From Pelagerythrobacter aerophilus (GTDB lineage Bacteria > Pseudomonadota > Alphaproteobacteria > Sphingomonadales > Sphingomonadaceae): a stretch of 64,000 bases of DNA. Shown here piece by piece: positions 25,452 through 33,955 of this stretch. How positions within the stretch are numbered: position 1 is the stretch's first letter; each line of letters begins with the position of its first letter. The DNA lies in contig NZ_QXFK01000011.1 in assembly GCF_003581645.1 (NCBI RefSeq), forward strand, positions 1 through 64,000, given 5' to 3'. A program made the position numbers and the translations under genes. A model generated the notes under the pieces. It made no database searches. It saw nothing but the letters and a program-made list of their open reading frames with translations, and had not been told where the DNA came from.

Positions 25452-25546
25452 ATTCCGCCCATGCAGTTGGGACGCTTCGCAATTCCGCGGAAGCTTACAT
25501 CCCCTGTTCTTGGTATGTCGAAGCGGAACCAGATCGATCAGTTGCT

Positions 25547-25568
25547 ACCTGTCTTTTCAATCACAGGC
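25547..25568 (+). promoter_or_regulatory. Lux-box-like inverted repeat just before luxI
   Basis: ACCTGT and ACAGGC flank ten bases (25553-25562), resembling a lux box (ACCTGT-N8-ACAGGT). The spacer is two bases too long and one arm has a mismatch. It ends seven bases before the luxI ATG and overlaps the likely ribosome-binding site (ACAGG), so it is a weak candidate. Confidence 0.25.
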
Positions 25569-25575
25569 AGCAACA

Positions 25576-26187
25576 ATGCAGAACCATACCAGTCCCGCCG
25601 ATCCGGTGCTCCGGACCATGTTCGCGGCCCGTAAGCGGGTCTTCGTCGATCTCCTCAAATGGGATGTCCCCGTGCTCGAAGGAGTCTACGAAATCGACCA
25701 GTTCGATACGAGCGAAGCGTCCTATGTCATTCTCACCGATGACAAGGACAGTCACCGCGCATCTGCGCGGCTGCTCAAGACCGACAGGGCGCATATTCTC
25801 GGCGAGCTGTTTCCATCTCTTTGCGATGGCCCCGTCCCGGTGCGCGAGGACTTTCGCGAGATCACCCGCTTCTGCATCGAGCCGACACTCTCGCGTCTGG
25901 AACGCCGGGCCGCGCGGGACGAACTTGTAACCGCGCTCGCGGATCACGCGCTGATCGCCGGAATCGCCGCGTATACCGCGGTCGCTACGCTGAACTGGTT
26001 CCGCCAGATTGCGAAATTTGGCTGGCGATGCCGAGCACTCGGCCCCGGCAGCCGAATCGGCGGTGAAAACCTTATCGCGCTCCAGATCGATATCGATGCG
26101 CAAACGCCTGCGGATCTCGCCTGCGGTGGTATCTACCGCCAGGGATCCTATCGCGTGGCCGACTACGAGCTGGAGATCGCGGCATGA
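25576..26187 (+). CDS. luxI: Acyl-homoserine-lactone synthase (LuxI family)
   Basis: A 203-residue autoinducer synthase that makes AHL from SAM and acyl-ACP/CoA. Family landmarks present are FAARKRVFVDLLKWDVPV (conserved Arg, Phe, Trp), YEIDQFDT (two Asp), ASARLLKTD (Arg) and EITRFCI (Glu/Arg). The ATG at 25576 fits the usual N-terminus. The gene overlaps the downstream phyH-type gene by 4 bp, so signal synthesis and the dioxygenase are co-translated. The acyl chain cannot be told from sequence. Confidence 0.93.
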   Translation: MQNHTSPADPVLRTMFAARKRVFVDLLKWDVPVLEGVYEIDQFDTSEASYVILTDDKDSHRASARLLKTDRAHILGELFPSLCDGPVPVREDFREITRFCIEPTLSRLERRAARDELVTALADHALIAGIAAYTAVATLNWFRQIAKFGWRCRALGPGSRIGGENLIALQIDIDAQTPADLACGGIYRQGSYRVADYELEIAA

Positions 26188-27050
26188 CTGGCGCAGCGCA
26201 TTCGCCCTGGCTCGACCAGATCAGAAAGCAGGGTTATTGCATCATCCCCAACGCTCTGCCGAGTGCAATCCTCGCAGCGCTCGATACGGACCTCCAGCAG
26301 ACCTACGCAAAGACGCCTTTCGGTGATGGCGAGTTCTATGGCTACAAGACGAAGCGGTTTGGGAGTTTGCTGCGCCGATCGCGCTGGGCGGGAGACCTGG
26401 TCCTTCAACCGCTCATCCTCGCGCTTGCCCGTGAAATTCTGGGCAAAGCCTGCGAACGCATCCAGCTAAATGTCGCGCAGGCGATTGCAGTCCATCCCGG
26501 CGAGATCGAGCAGTTCCCGCATTGCGACCACGACATGTGGGCAGGGGAGAAGGGCACGCATGAATATCTGCTCAATGTCATGTGGCCCCTGACCGAATTT
26601 ACGGCGTCCAACGGCGCGACGCGAATATATCCCGGCACCCACAGGCAGAAAATTGAATCGCTAGACCAGCTCGGCACGCCAATCGCGGCCGAGTGTCAGC
26701 CTGGCGATGCCATTTGCTTTCTCGGATCGACGGTGCACGGAGCGGGACCTAATCTGACCAGGCACGTGCGCCGTGCGGTGGTGATCGGTTACAGTCTTGG
26801 CTGGCTCAAGCCCTACGAGAATCTTTGGCTCGCCTATCCGCCAGAAGTCGCGCGGGAATTTCCCGCAGAACTTGCCGAGCTTGCGGGCTATTGTCAGCAC
26901 CGGCCCAATCTTGGCAATTACGAAGGCCAGTGCCCATCTATCTTGCTGCGCGACGATATTGCCGAGTTTCCGCGGGCGACCGATGCGCTTCGCGACGACC
27001 AGAAAGCCGCGGTGCGCGAATTTGCCGAGGCGCAGCGCGGCGAAAAGTGA
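26184..27050 (+). CDS. Phytanoyl-CoA dioxygenase (PhyH) family protein linked to luxI
   Basis: A 288-residue Fe(II)/2-oxoglutarate-dependent oxygenase. The iron triad is visible: His113 and Asp115 in FPHCDHDMW and His185 in GSTVHGAGPNL, with the 2-oxoglutarate Arg expected in the following TRHVRRAVV strand. It overlaps luxI by 4 bp and the GntR gene by 4 bp. PhyH genes next to luxI are recurrent in sphingomonads as I recall. A plausible but unproven role is hydroxylation of the AHL acyl chain or its fatty-acid donor. Confidence 0.88.
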   Translation: MTGAAHSPWLDQIRKQGYCIIPNALPSAILAALDTDLQQTYAKTPFGDGEFYGYKTKRFGSLLRRSRWAGDLVLQPLILALAREILGKACERIQLNVAQAIAVHPGEIEQFPHCDHDMWAGEKGTHEYLLNVMWPLTEFTASNGATRIYPGTHRQKIESLDQLGTPIAAECQPGDAICFLGSTVHGAGPNLTRHVRRAVVIGYSLGWLKPYENLWLAYPPEVAREFPAELAELAGYCQHRPNLGNYEGQCPSILLRDDIAEFPRATDALRDDQKAAVREFAEAQRGEK

Positions 27051-27640
27051 GCCCTGCCCACGTCCTTGAGCCCACCTATCAACGCCTCAAGCGTGCGCTG
27101 ATGGAGGGAACCTGGGCCAATGGGGCCAAGCTCGAGGCAATGCGGCTTGCCGACGATTTCGGCGTCAGCATGACACCGGTGAGGGACAGCCTGAACCAGC
27201 TGGTTGGCGAGGGGCTGGTCGACCTCACCCCTGGCGACGGCTTTCGGGTGCCGGTTCTGACCGAACAGGGTTTGCGGGATGTCCTCCGCGTAAATGCGGT
27301 TTTGCTTGAAACAGCGAGCGATGAAGTTTGGCGAATCCCGAACGCGCGCGATCTCGAAGACTGGCCTGACGATTATGCTGGCCGCATGGCAGCGGTGTTT
27401 TTGGTACTTGCAGCCGGGTCGGGCAACCGGTGCCTGGCGGTCCTGATCGATCGGATCAGTGATCGGCTGCACCGGGTCCGGATCCATGAACCCGACGTAT
27501 TGCCCGACGCTGCAGAAATCCTCGCTGAAATCGAGGCGAGTCTGCGAGGCTCGCGTAACGAACGGCTGCGCGCCTTGCGGCGTTACCATCGCAGATGCGA
27601 GGAGCGGGTTCCGCAATTGGTCAGTCGCCTGTCGGGATAG
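27047..27640 (+). CDS. GntR-family transcriptional regulator
   Basis: A 197-residue regulator starting at a GTG that overlaps the phyH stop (GTGA). The winged helix is clear: LEPTYQRLKRALMEGTWANG, KLEAMRLADDFGVSMTPVRDSLNQLVGEGLV and a wing ending DGFRVPVL. The C-terminal helical part is FCD-like but weakly conserved. Being the last gene of the luxI-phyH-gntR unit, it may sense a product of that pathway, which is inference only. Confidence 0.87.
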   Translation: MSPAHVLEPTYQRLKRALMEGTWANGAKLEAMRLADDFGVSMTPVRDSLNQLVGEGLVDLTPGDGFRVPVLTEQGLRDVLRVNAVLLETASDEVWRIPNARDLEDWPDDYAGRMAAVFLVLAAGSGNRCLAVLIDRISDRLHRVRIHEPDVLPDAAEILAEIEASLRGSRNERLRALRRYHRRCEERVPQLVSRLSG

Positions 27641-27668
27641 TTTTCCGAAACTCAATTCTGTGCCGCTT

Positions 27669-27791
27669 TCAACGTGCCCATCGAACCGAATGCACCGCCG
27701 CCCCGAGATCGTTCGTCAGAACCGAGCCATTGTAGGTTCGTCCCCATCCGAGAATGGGAAGATAGCGCGCAAGCAGGCTGGGCTCGGCCAT
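27669..27791 (-). pseudogene. SulP-family anion transporter, N-terminal stump only
   Basis: A 40-residue minus-strand frame directly downstream of the YeeE/YedE pair begins MAEPSLLARYLPILGWGR, then NGSVLTNDLGAAV. That is the characteristic start of SulP transporters (ARYLPILxW...Y...LxxDLxAAV). The match stops there and the frame ends after eight unrelated residues. SulP often closes the BigR/MBL/YeeE operon, so the position fits. The remaining roughly 500 residues are gone, and the break marks a recombination junction with the quorum-sensing block. Confidence 0.75.
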
Positions 27792-27799
27792 AGCTTCGA

Positions 27800-28230
27800 C
27801 TACTCCTGCAGCGCTTTATGACTGGGGTCCATCAAGCGAAAGATCAGCATTCCGGCCAGCATAGCCATCACGAAGACTGCTGCCTTTGCAGGCTCGATGA
27901 CGAGCGCTGCAAAGCCCGGCCCGGGACACAGGCCTGCAATCCCCCAACCGGTGCCGAACAGCGCCGCGCCGCCGATCAGGCGGGGGGTCAGGTCGGTCCG
28001 GTCGGGAAGAGCGAATGTCGTGCCAATCAAAGGCTGCGCCATGCGCGCCTGAATCCGCCAGGCGATCGCCATCACGATAACCGCGCCGCCCATCACAAAC
28101 GCGAGGGTGGGGTCCCAGTCCCCGAATATGTCGAGAAAGCCGCGCACACGCGCTGGGTCGACCATGCCGCCCAGTGCCAGCCCGGCACCGAACAGGCTGC
28201 CTGACAGGAGAGCCACTAGCCACGAGCGGG

Positions 28231-28234
<4 letters not shown>
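27800..28234 (-). CDS. YeeE/YedE-type protein, DUF6691 half (sulfur-compound transport)
   Basis: A 144-residue inner-membrane protein with about four helices, starting MTRSWLVALLSGSLFGAGLALGG. It contains GMVDPARVRGFLD near residue 24 and the Cys-containing GIAGLCPGPG near residue 105, hallmarks of the second half of a split YeeE/YedE transporter. Such pairs are linked to thiosulfate or persulfide handling. Its ATG overlaps the stop of the other half. Confidence 0.9.
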
Positions 28235-28676
<442 letters not shown>

Positions 28677-28680
<4 letters not shown>

Positions 28681-29606
28681 AGCTTGTTGACCGGCATCTT
28701 GAGGTAAGACGTGCCGTCGCTTTCGGGCGGCGGCAGATGGCCGCCGCGCATATTCACCTGGATGGCGGGCAGGATCAGGCGCGGCATTTCCAATGTCGCA
28801 TCGCGCTGGGTGCGCATCTCGACGAACTGGTCCTCATCCACATCTTCGTGAAGATGCACATTGGCTGTGCGCTGCGCGAGCATGGTGGTCTCCCATACGA
28901 ATTCCGTGCGATTGGGCGCCTTGTAATCATGGCACAGGAACACCCGCGTCTTGTCCGGCAGGCGCATCAGCCGGCGGACCGAGCGGTACAGCTTGCGCGC
29001 ATTGCCGCCCGGAAAATCGGCCCGGGCGGAGCCATAATCGGGCATGAACATCGTATCGCCGATAAAGGCCGCATCGCCGATGATATAGGCCATGTCCGCT
29101 GGGGTATGGCCGGGCACGTGAAGAGCGATCAGCGGAATATCGCCGATCATCAACGCGTCGCCATCTTCCATCAGCCGGTCGAATTGCGATCCGTCACGCT
29201 CGAAATCGGTGCCTTCGTTGAACACCTTGCCGAACACGCCCTGCACGGTCACAATTTCGCGGCCGATGGCCAGTTCGCCGCCCAGCTTTTCCTGCAGATA
29301 GGGCGCGGCGGAAAGGTGATCGGCATGGGCGTGAGTTTCCAGGACCCAGTCGACGGTCAGACCTGCATCGCGCGCATAGTCGATAATTTCGTCCGCCGCT
29401 TCCAGGCTGGTGCGGCCCGAAGGCTGATCGAAATCCCAGACGCTGTCGATAATGGCCGCGCGCTTGGTCTGATCGTCGCTGACCACATAGGTCGCGGTAA
29501 AGGTCGGCTCGTGGAAGAAAGCCTTGACGTGCGGTGCTCGCAGATCGCCCGCAAGCACATCGTTCACCTGTTCGATGGCCTTTTCGATATTCGTGTCGTC
29601 GCTCAT
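28677..29606 (-). CDS. MBL-fold hydrolase of the persulfide dioxygenase/Blh type
   Basis: A 309-residue metallo-beta-lactamase-fold enzyme starting MSDDTNIEKAIEQV. Metal ligands are THAHADH (91-97), His in HVPGHTP, Asp in GDTMFMPDYGSARADFPGG and His in LCHDYKAP. The GSARADFPGG stretch is characteristic of persulfide dioxygenases (ETHE1-like) and their Blh relatives, which oxidise glutathione persulfide to sulfite. It overlaps the BigR-like gene by 4 bp. No rhodanese domain is fused. Confidence 0.9.
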
Positions 29607-29962
29607 AGTGTTTCTCCGGCGTCGCCGCTCGGCTGGGGGGATTGGCCAAGCTCGGGGCAAAAGATGTCGTGCAGCAATTCGAGAACCCGCTGCGCATTCG
29701 GGTCGCACACACGGTAGAACACCGATTGGGCATCCTTGCGTGTCGCGACGAGATCGTCTTCGCGCAATTTTGCGAGGTGTTGCGACAGGGCGGACTGGCT
29801 CAGCCCGACGCTCTGCGCCAGATCGCCGACGGACAGCTCGCCAGCCTCTGCAAGGAAGCAAAGAACGAGCAGGCGCGACTCGTTGGCCATCAATTTCAGC
29901 AGGCGGCTGGCCTCGCCGGCCTGCCGCGTGAAATCCGTATCTGGAGACCCATTGTGGCTCAT
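29603..29962 (-). CDS. bigR: ArsR-family sulfide-responsive repressor (BigR/SqrR-like)
   Basis: A 119-residue winged-helix repressor. The HTH is SVGDLAQSVGLSQSALSQHLAKL. Cys35 and Cys102 are 67 residues apart, nearly the spacing of the redox pair in SqrR/BigR that forms a polysulfide bridge; an extra Cys86 is present. It is the first gene of the persulfide operon, and a palindrome lies 27 bp before its ATG, so self-repression relieved by reactive sulfur is expected. Confidence 0.88.
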   Translation of the reverse strand: MSHNGSPDTDFTRQAGEASRLLKLMANESRLLVLCFLAEAGELSVGDLAQSVGLSQSALSQHLAKLREDDLVATRKDAQSVFYRVCDPNAQRVLELLHDIFCPELGQSPQPSGDAGETL

Positions 29963-29988
29963 GATTTGCTCCGTTAGTATTCACTAAT

Positions 29989-30002
29989 TTAGAATAATCT
30001 AA
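29989..30002. promoter_or_regulatory. Candidate BigR operator
   Basis: TTAGA and TCTAA flank four bases as a perfect inverted repeat in an AT-rich patch 27 bp upstream of the BigR-like gene. The A/T-rich 5-4-5 layout suits ArsR-family operators. It sits between divergent genes and may also affect the reductase gene at 30167. Confidence 0.5.
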
Positions 30003-30166
30003 TGTATTTTCAAGAGGGAGGGGTATCCGCCTCGCTTCGGTAGGGAAGTCATTTTCTGCAACCGACCATCTGTGTTCACGGGGGCGCTTCGTGCGACACG
30101 ATTTTTCGATGGCGGCGTCGGAACCCGTAGCCACTCCAGCTTCATTGACCGGGCAGGAGAATCGAT

Positions 30167-31507
30167 ATGAACTACGATTTGATGGTAATCGGTACGGGGA
30201 CGGCAGCCATGGTTTGCGCCCTGCGCGTTGCGAAGGCGGGTTGGAAAGTCGCGGTTATCGACGAGAAGCCATTCGGTGGCACCTGCGCGCTACGCGGCTG
30301 CGATCCCAAGAAAATGCTGGTGGCCGACGCAGAAGTGATCGACGCGAAACAGCGCATGACAGGTCACGGGGTGAAGGGGGATCTGCGCATCGATTGGCCC
30401 GACCTTATCCGGTTCAAACGCAGCTTTACCGACCCTGTGCCTGAAAAGCACGAGCGGCGGTATGAAGAGGCCGGCATCGTGACCTTGCATGGTACGGCAA
30501 AATTCACCGGGCCAAATCATCTCTCCGTAGGCGACCATGAAATCGAATACCGCAAAATCCTGATCGCGTCGGGAGCCAGACCGATACCTCTAGCCATCCC
30601 AGGCGAAGAGCACCTGATCGACAATGAGGGCTTTCTCGAACTGCCTTCGCTGCCGAAGCGCATCGTTCTGGTCGGGGGCGGATATATCGCTGCCGAGTTT
30701 TCCCATATCGCTGCCCGTGCGGGAGCCGAGGTCACGATCCTTCAGCGGGGACCGCGCATGTTGACGCAGTTCGAACCCGAACTTGTGAACTGGCTCATGG
30801 ATGCGTTCGACCGGATCGGTGTGCGAGTGATTACCGATACGGCGGTCGATGCCATTCGAAGATCGGGCGGAAAATATGTGGTTCATGCGAATGGCAAGGG
30901 CGGCCCGATCGAAGTCGTCGCCGATCTTGTCGTTCATGCGGCAGGACGGGCTCCCGCCATCGAGCGGCTCGATCTCGAAAAGGCCGGGATCGCAGCCGAA
31001 CATGGAAAGCCGAAGCTGAACAAATTTCTGCAGAGCGTAAGCAATCCGGCCGTCTACGCTGCCGGAGATGCTGCCTCGAACGGGCCGCCACTCACCCCCG
31101 TTTCCAGCCATGATGCAAAAGTTGTCGCGGCCAATCTAGTCGAAGGCAATCACCGCGAACCCGATTACAAAGGGGTGCCGAGCGTGGCCTTCACTCTTCC
31201 GCCTATCGCCCGCGTTGGCCTCACCGAGGCAGAGGCGAATGAGGCGGGGCTGAGATTCCGGACAAAGTACGAGCGGACCTCTCAATGGTTCACCGCCAGG
31301 CGGGTCGCCGAACCTGTCTACGGACACAAGACACTAATCGAAGAGGAGACAGGGACAATACTGGGCGCGCACCTCGTCGGACCCGGCGCAGACCAGGCCA
31401 TCAATATTTTCGGACTGGCGATCCGCCATGGGCTCACCGCGGACGATCTGAAGACTACAATGTTCGCCTATCCAACCGGCGCGTCTGACATCGGATACAT
31501 GGTCTAG
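30167..31507 (+). CDS. Pyridine nucleotide-disulfide oxidoreductase (glutathione/mercuric reductase-like)
   Basis: A 446-residue FAD enzyme. FAD motif VIGTGTAAM is at residues 8-16, the redox disulfide Cys40/Cys45 in FGGTCALRGCDPKK, the NAD(P) motif VLVGGGYIAAEF, and the second FAD motif VYAAGDAA. The C-terminal dimer domain is present, but it lacks the C-terminal Cys pair and N-terminal NmerA domain of mercuric reductase, so MerA activity is unlikely. Its setting between persulfide and mer-type genes suggests reduction of a low-molecular-weight disulfide or persulfide; the substrate is unknown. Its stop overlaps that of the convergent merR by 4 bp. Confidence 0.87.
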   Translation: MNYDLMVIGTGTAAMVCALRVAKAGWKVAVIDEKPFGGTCALRGCDPKKMLVADAEVIDAKQRMTGHGVKGDLRIDWPDLIRFKRSFTDPVPEKHERRYEEAGIVTLHGTAKFTGPNHLSVGDHEIEYRKILIASGARPIPLAIPGEEHLIDNEGFLELPSLPKRIVLVGGGYIAAEFSHIAARAGAEVTILQRGPRMLTQFEPELVNWLMDAFDRIGVRVITDTAVDAIRRSGGKYVVHANGKGGPIEVVADLVVHAAGRAPAIERLDLEKAGIAAEHGKPKLNKFLQSVSNPAVYAAGDAASNGPPLTPVSSHDAKVVAANLVEGNHREPDYKGVPSVAFTLPPIARVGLTEAEANEAGLRFRTKYERTSQWFTARRVAEPVYGHKTLIEEETGTILGAHLVGPGADQAINIFGLAIRHGLTADDLKTTMFAYPTGASDIGYMV

Positions 31508-31908
31508 GGCCGAGCGGTCTCCAGCATGTCGATGACTGCACAGTCGGGCACATGACCGCCCGAACACTGCTCGACGGTAGCGGTAAGATGCCGTTCCAGG
31601 CGAGTGAGATCGTCGATCTTGCGCCGTACTTCTTCGAGGTGATGAATTGCAATCTCGCGCACTTCGTCGCAGCATGCTTCGGCAGGACCGCCCAGGTCCA
31701 GAAGTGTCCGCACCTCCTTCGGCGCAAAGCCTAGCTCGCGCGCCCGCTTGATGAATTTGAGCGTGCGGAGGTGCCCATCGTCGAAAACCCGGTGTCCGCC
31801 TGCTGTACGAGCCGGCGCACCGAGCATTCCGATCTTCTCGAAATACCGGATCGTCTCGATATGGACGCCCGTCTTGCGCGCCAATTCACCTATCGACAGG
31901 CGGCCCAC
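31504..31908 (-). CDS. merR: MerR-family metal-responsive regulator
   Basis: A 134-residue dimeric activator/repressor. The N-terminal winged HTH is LSIGELARKTGVHIETIRYFEKIG. The metal-binding Cys residues are Cys80 (EACCDE), Cys115 (EQCSGG) and Cys123 (PDCAV), matching the three mercury-binding Cys of MerR (82, 117, 126). It is divergent from merT across a 67-bp region with a 19-bp-spaced promoter, the classic MerR arrangement. Another soft metal cannot be ruled out. Confidence 0.87.
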   Translation of the reverse strand: MGRLSIGELARKTGVHIETIRYFEKIGMLGAPARTAGGHRVFDDGHLRTLKFIKRARELGFAPKEVRTLLDLGGPAEACCDEVREIAIHHLEEVRRKIDDLTRLERHLTATVEQCSGGHVPDCAVIDMLETARP

Positions 31909-31919
31909 GCCGAATCTCC

Positions 31920-31950
31920 TTGAACCTATATCTACTACAGGACGTACATA
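31920..31950 (+). promoter_or_regulatory. MerR-type promoter with 19-bp spacer, driving merT
   Basis: TTGAAC (31920-31925) and TACATA (31945-31950) are separated by exactly 19 bp, the overlong spacing that MerR-family activators correct by twisting DNA. The spacer contains CTATATCTACTACAGG, similar to sites of this family, and the ATG of merT is 26 bp downstream. Confidence 0.6.
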
Positions 31951-31975
31951 CAGTTCGAATCGAGCGGAGGCAAAG

Positions 31976-32371
31976 ATGACCGAGCAGGCTGTCCAATACG
32001 GTGAGGCGAAAAGCGTAAGCGATCGCGGGGTTGCTGGCGTTGGAATGCTGGCGAGTGCAGGGGCGCTTCTCTCTGCGGCTGCCTGCTGCGTCCTGCCGTT
32101 GGTCCTCGTTGCTGTCGGGCTCGGTGCTGGCGGGCTCGCATGGTTTGTTCCCTACCACTTGCCGCTCACAATCGCAGCCTTCCTAATCGTGGCCTTTGGG
32201 TGGTTCCTTCACGTGCGCCAACTGCGCATCTGCAGTGCTGATGGCTGTGAGAAACCTGCTCGCAGCAGCGTTGCGCGACTGACATTGCTGATTGCCACCG
32301 CGATGATCGTCCTGTCTGCGCTATGGGGCTTTATTGAACAACCGCTGATGCGTGCGCTTGGAGGAGCCTGA
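31976..32371 (+). CDS. merT: MerT-type mercuric transporter
   Basis: A 131-residue inner-membrane protein starting MTEQAVQYGEAK, with GCGGAGG upstream. It has three hydrophobic helices: ASAGALLSAAACCVLPLVLV with the MerT Cys pair, the helix near 60-80 and one near 105-122. A second Cys pair (RICSADGCEK) lies on the loop after helix two, as in MerT. No merP or merA follows, which is unusual for a working detoxification operon. The stop overlaps the next start. Confidence 0.87.
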   Translation: MTEQAVQYGEAKSVSDRGVAGVGMLASAGALLSAAACCVLPLVLVAVGLGAGGLAWFVPYHLPLTIAAFLIVAFGWFLHVRQLRICSADGCEKPARSSVARLTLLIATAMIVLSALWGFIEQPLMRALGGA

Positions 32372-32598
32372 TGCAGATTGTTTCGACGATCACGTGCCCC
32401 CATTGCCAAGCGGCCACCACCGAAACCATGCCGACCAACGCATGCTGGTTCTTTTATGAATGCCAGCATTGCCGGAAAAGACTGCAGCCATTGGCAGGAG
32501 ACTGTTGTGTATTCTGCTCTTATGGCGATGCCCCATGCCCCCCGATTCAGGAAGCGCGGGAAGATGGTGACGGTGCTACCTGCTGTCTACCGCAGTAG
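32371..32598 (+). CDS. GDCCVxC domain protein
   Basis: A 75-residue Cys-rich protein with CPHC near residue 9, CQHC near 32, the family signature GDCCVFCSYGD near 43-53 and CC near the end. This family often accompanies merT-like genes and may bind thiophilic metals. In some relatives one Cys is selenocysteine, but here all are Cys codons. Coupled to merT by TGATG overlap. Its 3' end overlaps the convergent integrase by 23 bp. Confidence 0.85.
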   Translation: MQIVSTITCPHCQAATTETMPTNACWFFYECQHCRKRLQPLAGDCCVFCSYGDAPCPPIQEAREDGDGATCCLPQ

Positions 32599-33805
32599 TG
32601 GTGGTCGCATCACGCAAGACACACACGAGATGCTTGTTCCAGTCATTAAGGGCATTGCGTTTTTCGTCTTTCCAATCGTGGCGCTGGTAAACTCCCGCCA
32701 CGCCCGCACGTGAACCGCTTACATGGTTCAATACCGCCTCGGTAACCTCGAACCTTACACCTAAGCGCTGGAAATTCGTTGCGAGCGTCCGCCGCAAGTC
32801 ATGAAGGCGCCAGGGAGGCAAAGGTTCGCCTTCGGCTTCCTCGATGGCGCTATCCAGCTTCATCTTGCCTTTATGGTAGCCGGTGAAGCCCGCTCCACTT
32901 GCAGTCGCAAACACTCTGCCCTTGCGCGGCCATTTCCCTCCACCTGCCAACCGATCGAGCTCGATCATGGCGAGTTCGTTCAATGGAATGGTGTTGAACT
33001 CTCTGTTTTTCGTGCGCCGGCCGGGCAGGGTCCATAGTCTTTCTGCTCTGTCGAGCTCCTGCCAGTGCATCCCGCAAACCTCTTCGCGGCGCTGTCCGGT
33101 CAAAATCAATAAGCGGACAATCGGCCCGAAACAGGGATGGCATTCGGGCGTGGCATACCAGATCATGCGCAGCTCCTTGTCAGAAAGCCAGCGATCCCGC
33201 GGCCTTACCGGCGGCGGCGTCTCCATGCCCTCAATCGGACTGCGATCGAGATCGCCGCGACTGATAGCCCAGCGGAACAGACGGCGCATCACTGCAAATA
33301 CGTTCCGGCGATTGGCGACCTGCTCTTCCGGCATCTGGTCGAGAACGGATACGATATCTGCCCTGGTGATCGAAGGCAGCGGCTTCTTGCGTAGAACCGG
33401 CTCAAGATGAAGCCTGACCACTCGTTCGACCAGACGTCTCCATCCCTCGCCTTTGCAGGAATGGGTGAAATGCCGCGCGTAATTGTCGAAGGCGAGATCG
33501 ACGGCCTCACGGCGCCTCTGCTTTTCAGCCTCCACTGGATCGACGCCTTGGCCGACGAGCAGGAGAAGGCGTTCGGCTTCCGAGCGGGCCGTCGTAGGTG
33601 TCCACGGAGACCCATGTGCGCCGATCGTATAACGCCGTGCGATTGTCTCGCGCCCGCCCATCCTGAATTGAAGGACGTAAGAGATATTTCCTGAAGGCGT
33701 AATCTTGGCGCCAAAACCTTTGAGATCAGTGTCCCAAACGAATTGGCTCGAGCTGCTAGCCTCGAGCGCATCTATCGATTTTTTCGTGATTTTTCCTGTT
33801 GCCAT
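32576..33805 (-). CDS. P4-type tyrosine integrase of the ICE
   Basis: A 409-residue site-specific recombinase starting MATGKITKKSIDALE. An N-terminal DUF4102-like arm-binding domain (WDTDLKGFGAKITPSG) and a SAM-like core-binding domain precede the catalytic domain. That domain has Arg in LTGQRREEVCGM, Lys in RRTKNRE, His-x-x-Arg in LHDLRRT, His in LNHVSG and the nucleophile Tyr in GVYQRHD. Its 5' end points at the trmB junction about 125 bp away, where a candidate core site lies, so it is the likely excision/integration enzyme of this element. Confidence 0.94.
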   Translation of the reverse strand: MATGKITKKSIDALEASSSSQFVWDTDLKGFGAKITPSGNISYVLQFRMGGRETIARRYTIGAHGSPWTPTTARSEAERLLLLVGQGVDPVEAEKQRRREAVDLAFDNYARHFTHSCKGEGWRRLVERVVRLHLEPVLRKKPLPSITRADIVSVLDQMPEEQVANRRNVFAVMRRLFRWAISRGDLDRSPIEGMETPPPVRPRDRWLSDKELRMIWYATPECHPCFGPIVRLLILTGQRREEVCGMHWQELDRAERLWTLPGRRTKNREFNTIPLNELAMIELDRLAGGGKWPRKGRVFATASGAGFTGYHKGKMKLDSAIEEAEGEPLPPWRLHDLRRTLATNFQRLGVRFEVTEAVLNHVSGSRAGVAGVYQRHDWKDEKRNALNDWNKHLVCVLRDATTTTAVDSR

Positions 33806-33929
33806 CCGGAACCTCGTGTCCTTCTTCTGGCAATCACCGGGTAATCACGCAAGCGGAAAAAGGAGCGAAATGGAGGCAATTCTAGCGTAGGAGGATTCAG
33901 CTAAGTACATTGTTTTACAAGGATTTCGC

Positions 33930-33955
33930 ACTTTAGCGTCGTCTAAATCTAAAGT
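33930..33955. other. Candidate ICE attachment core site at the 3' end of trmB
   Basis: ACTTTAG and CTAAAGT form a perfect 7-bp inverted repeat around 12 bases (33937-33948), the layout of a tyrosine-recombinase core site. It covers the last seven codons of trmB, which are AT-rich and include two AGA and two TTT codons, unlike the rest of the gene. This suggests the element supplies the gene's end on integration. The matching copy at the other ICE end is outside the window. Confidence 0.6.

Noticed and set aside
30167-31507. Mercuric reductase MerA
   Set aside because: The C-terminal Cys pair and NmerA domain are absent, and the gene is not in the merT transcript. Kept as a glutathione-reductase-like oxidoreductase.
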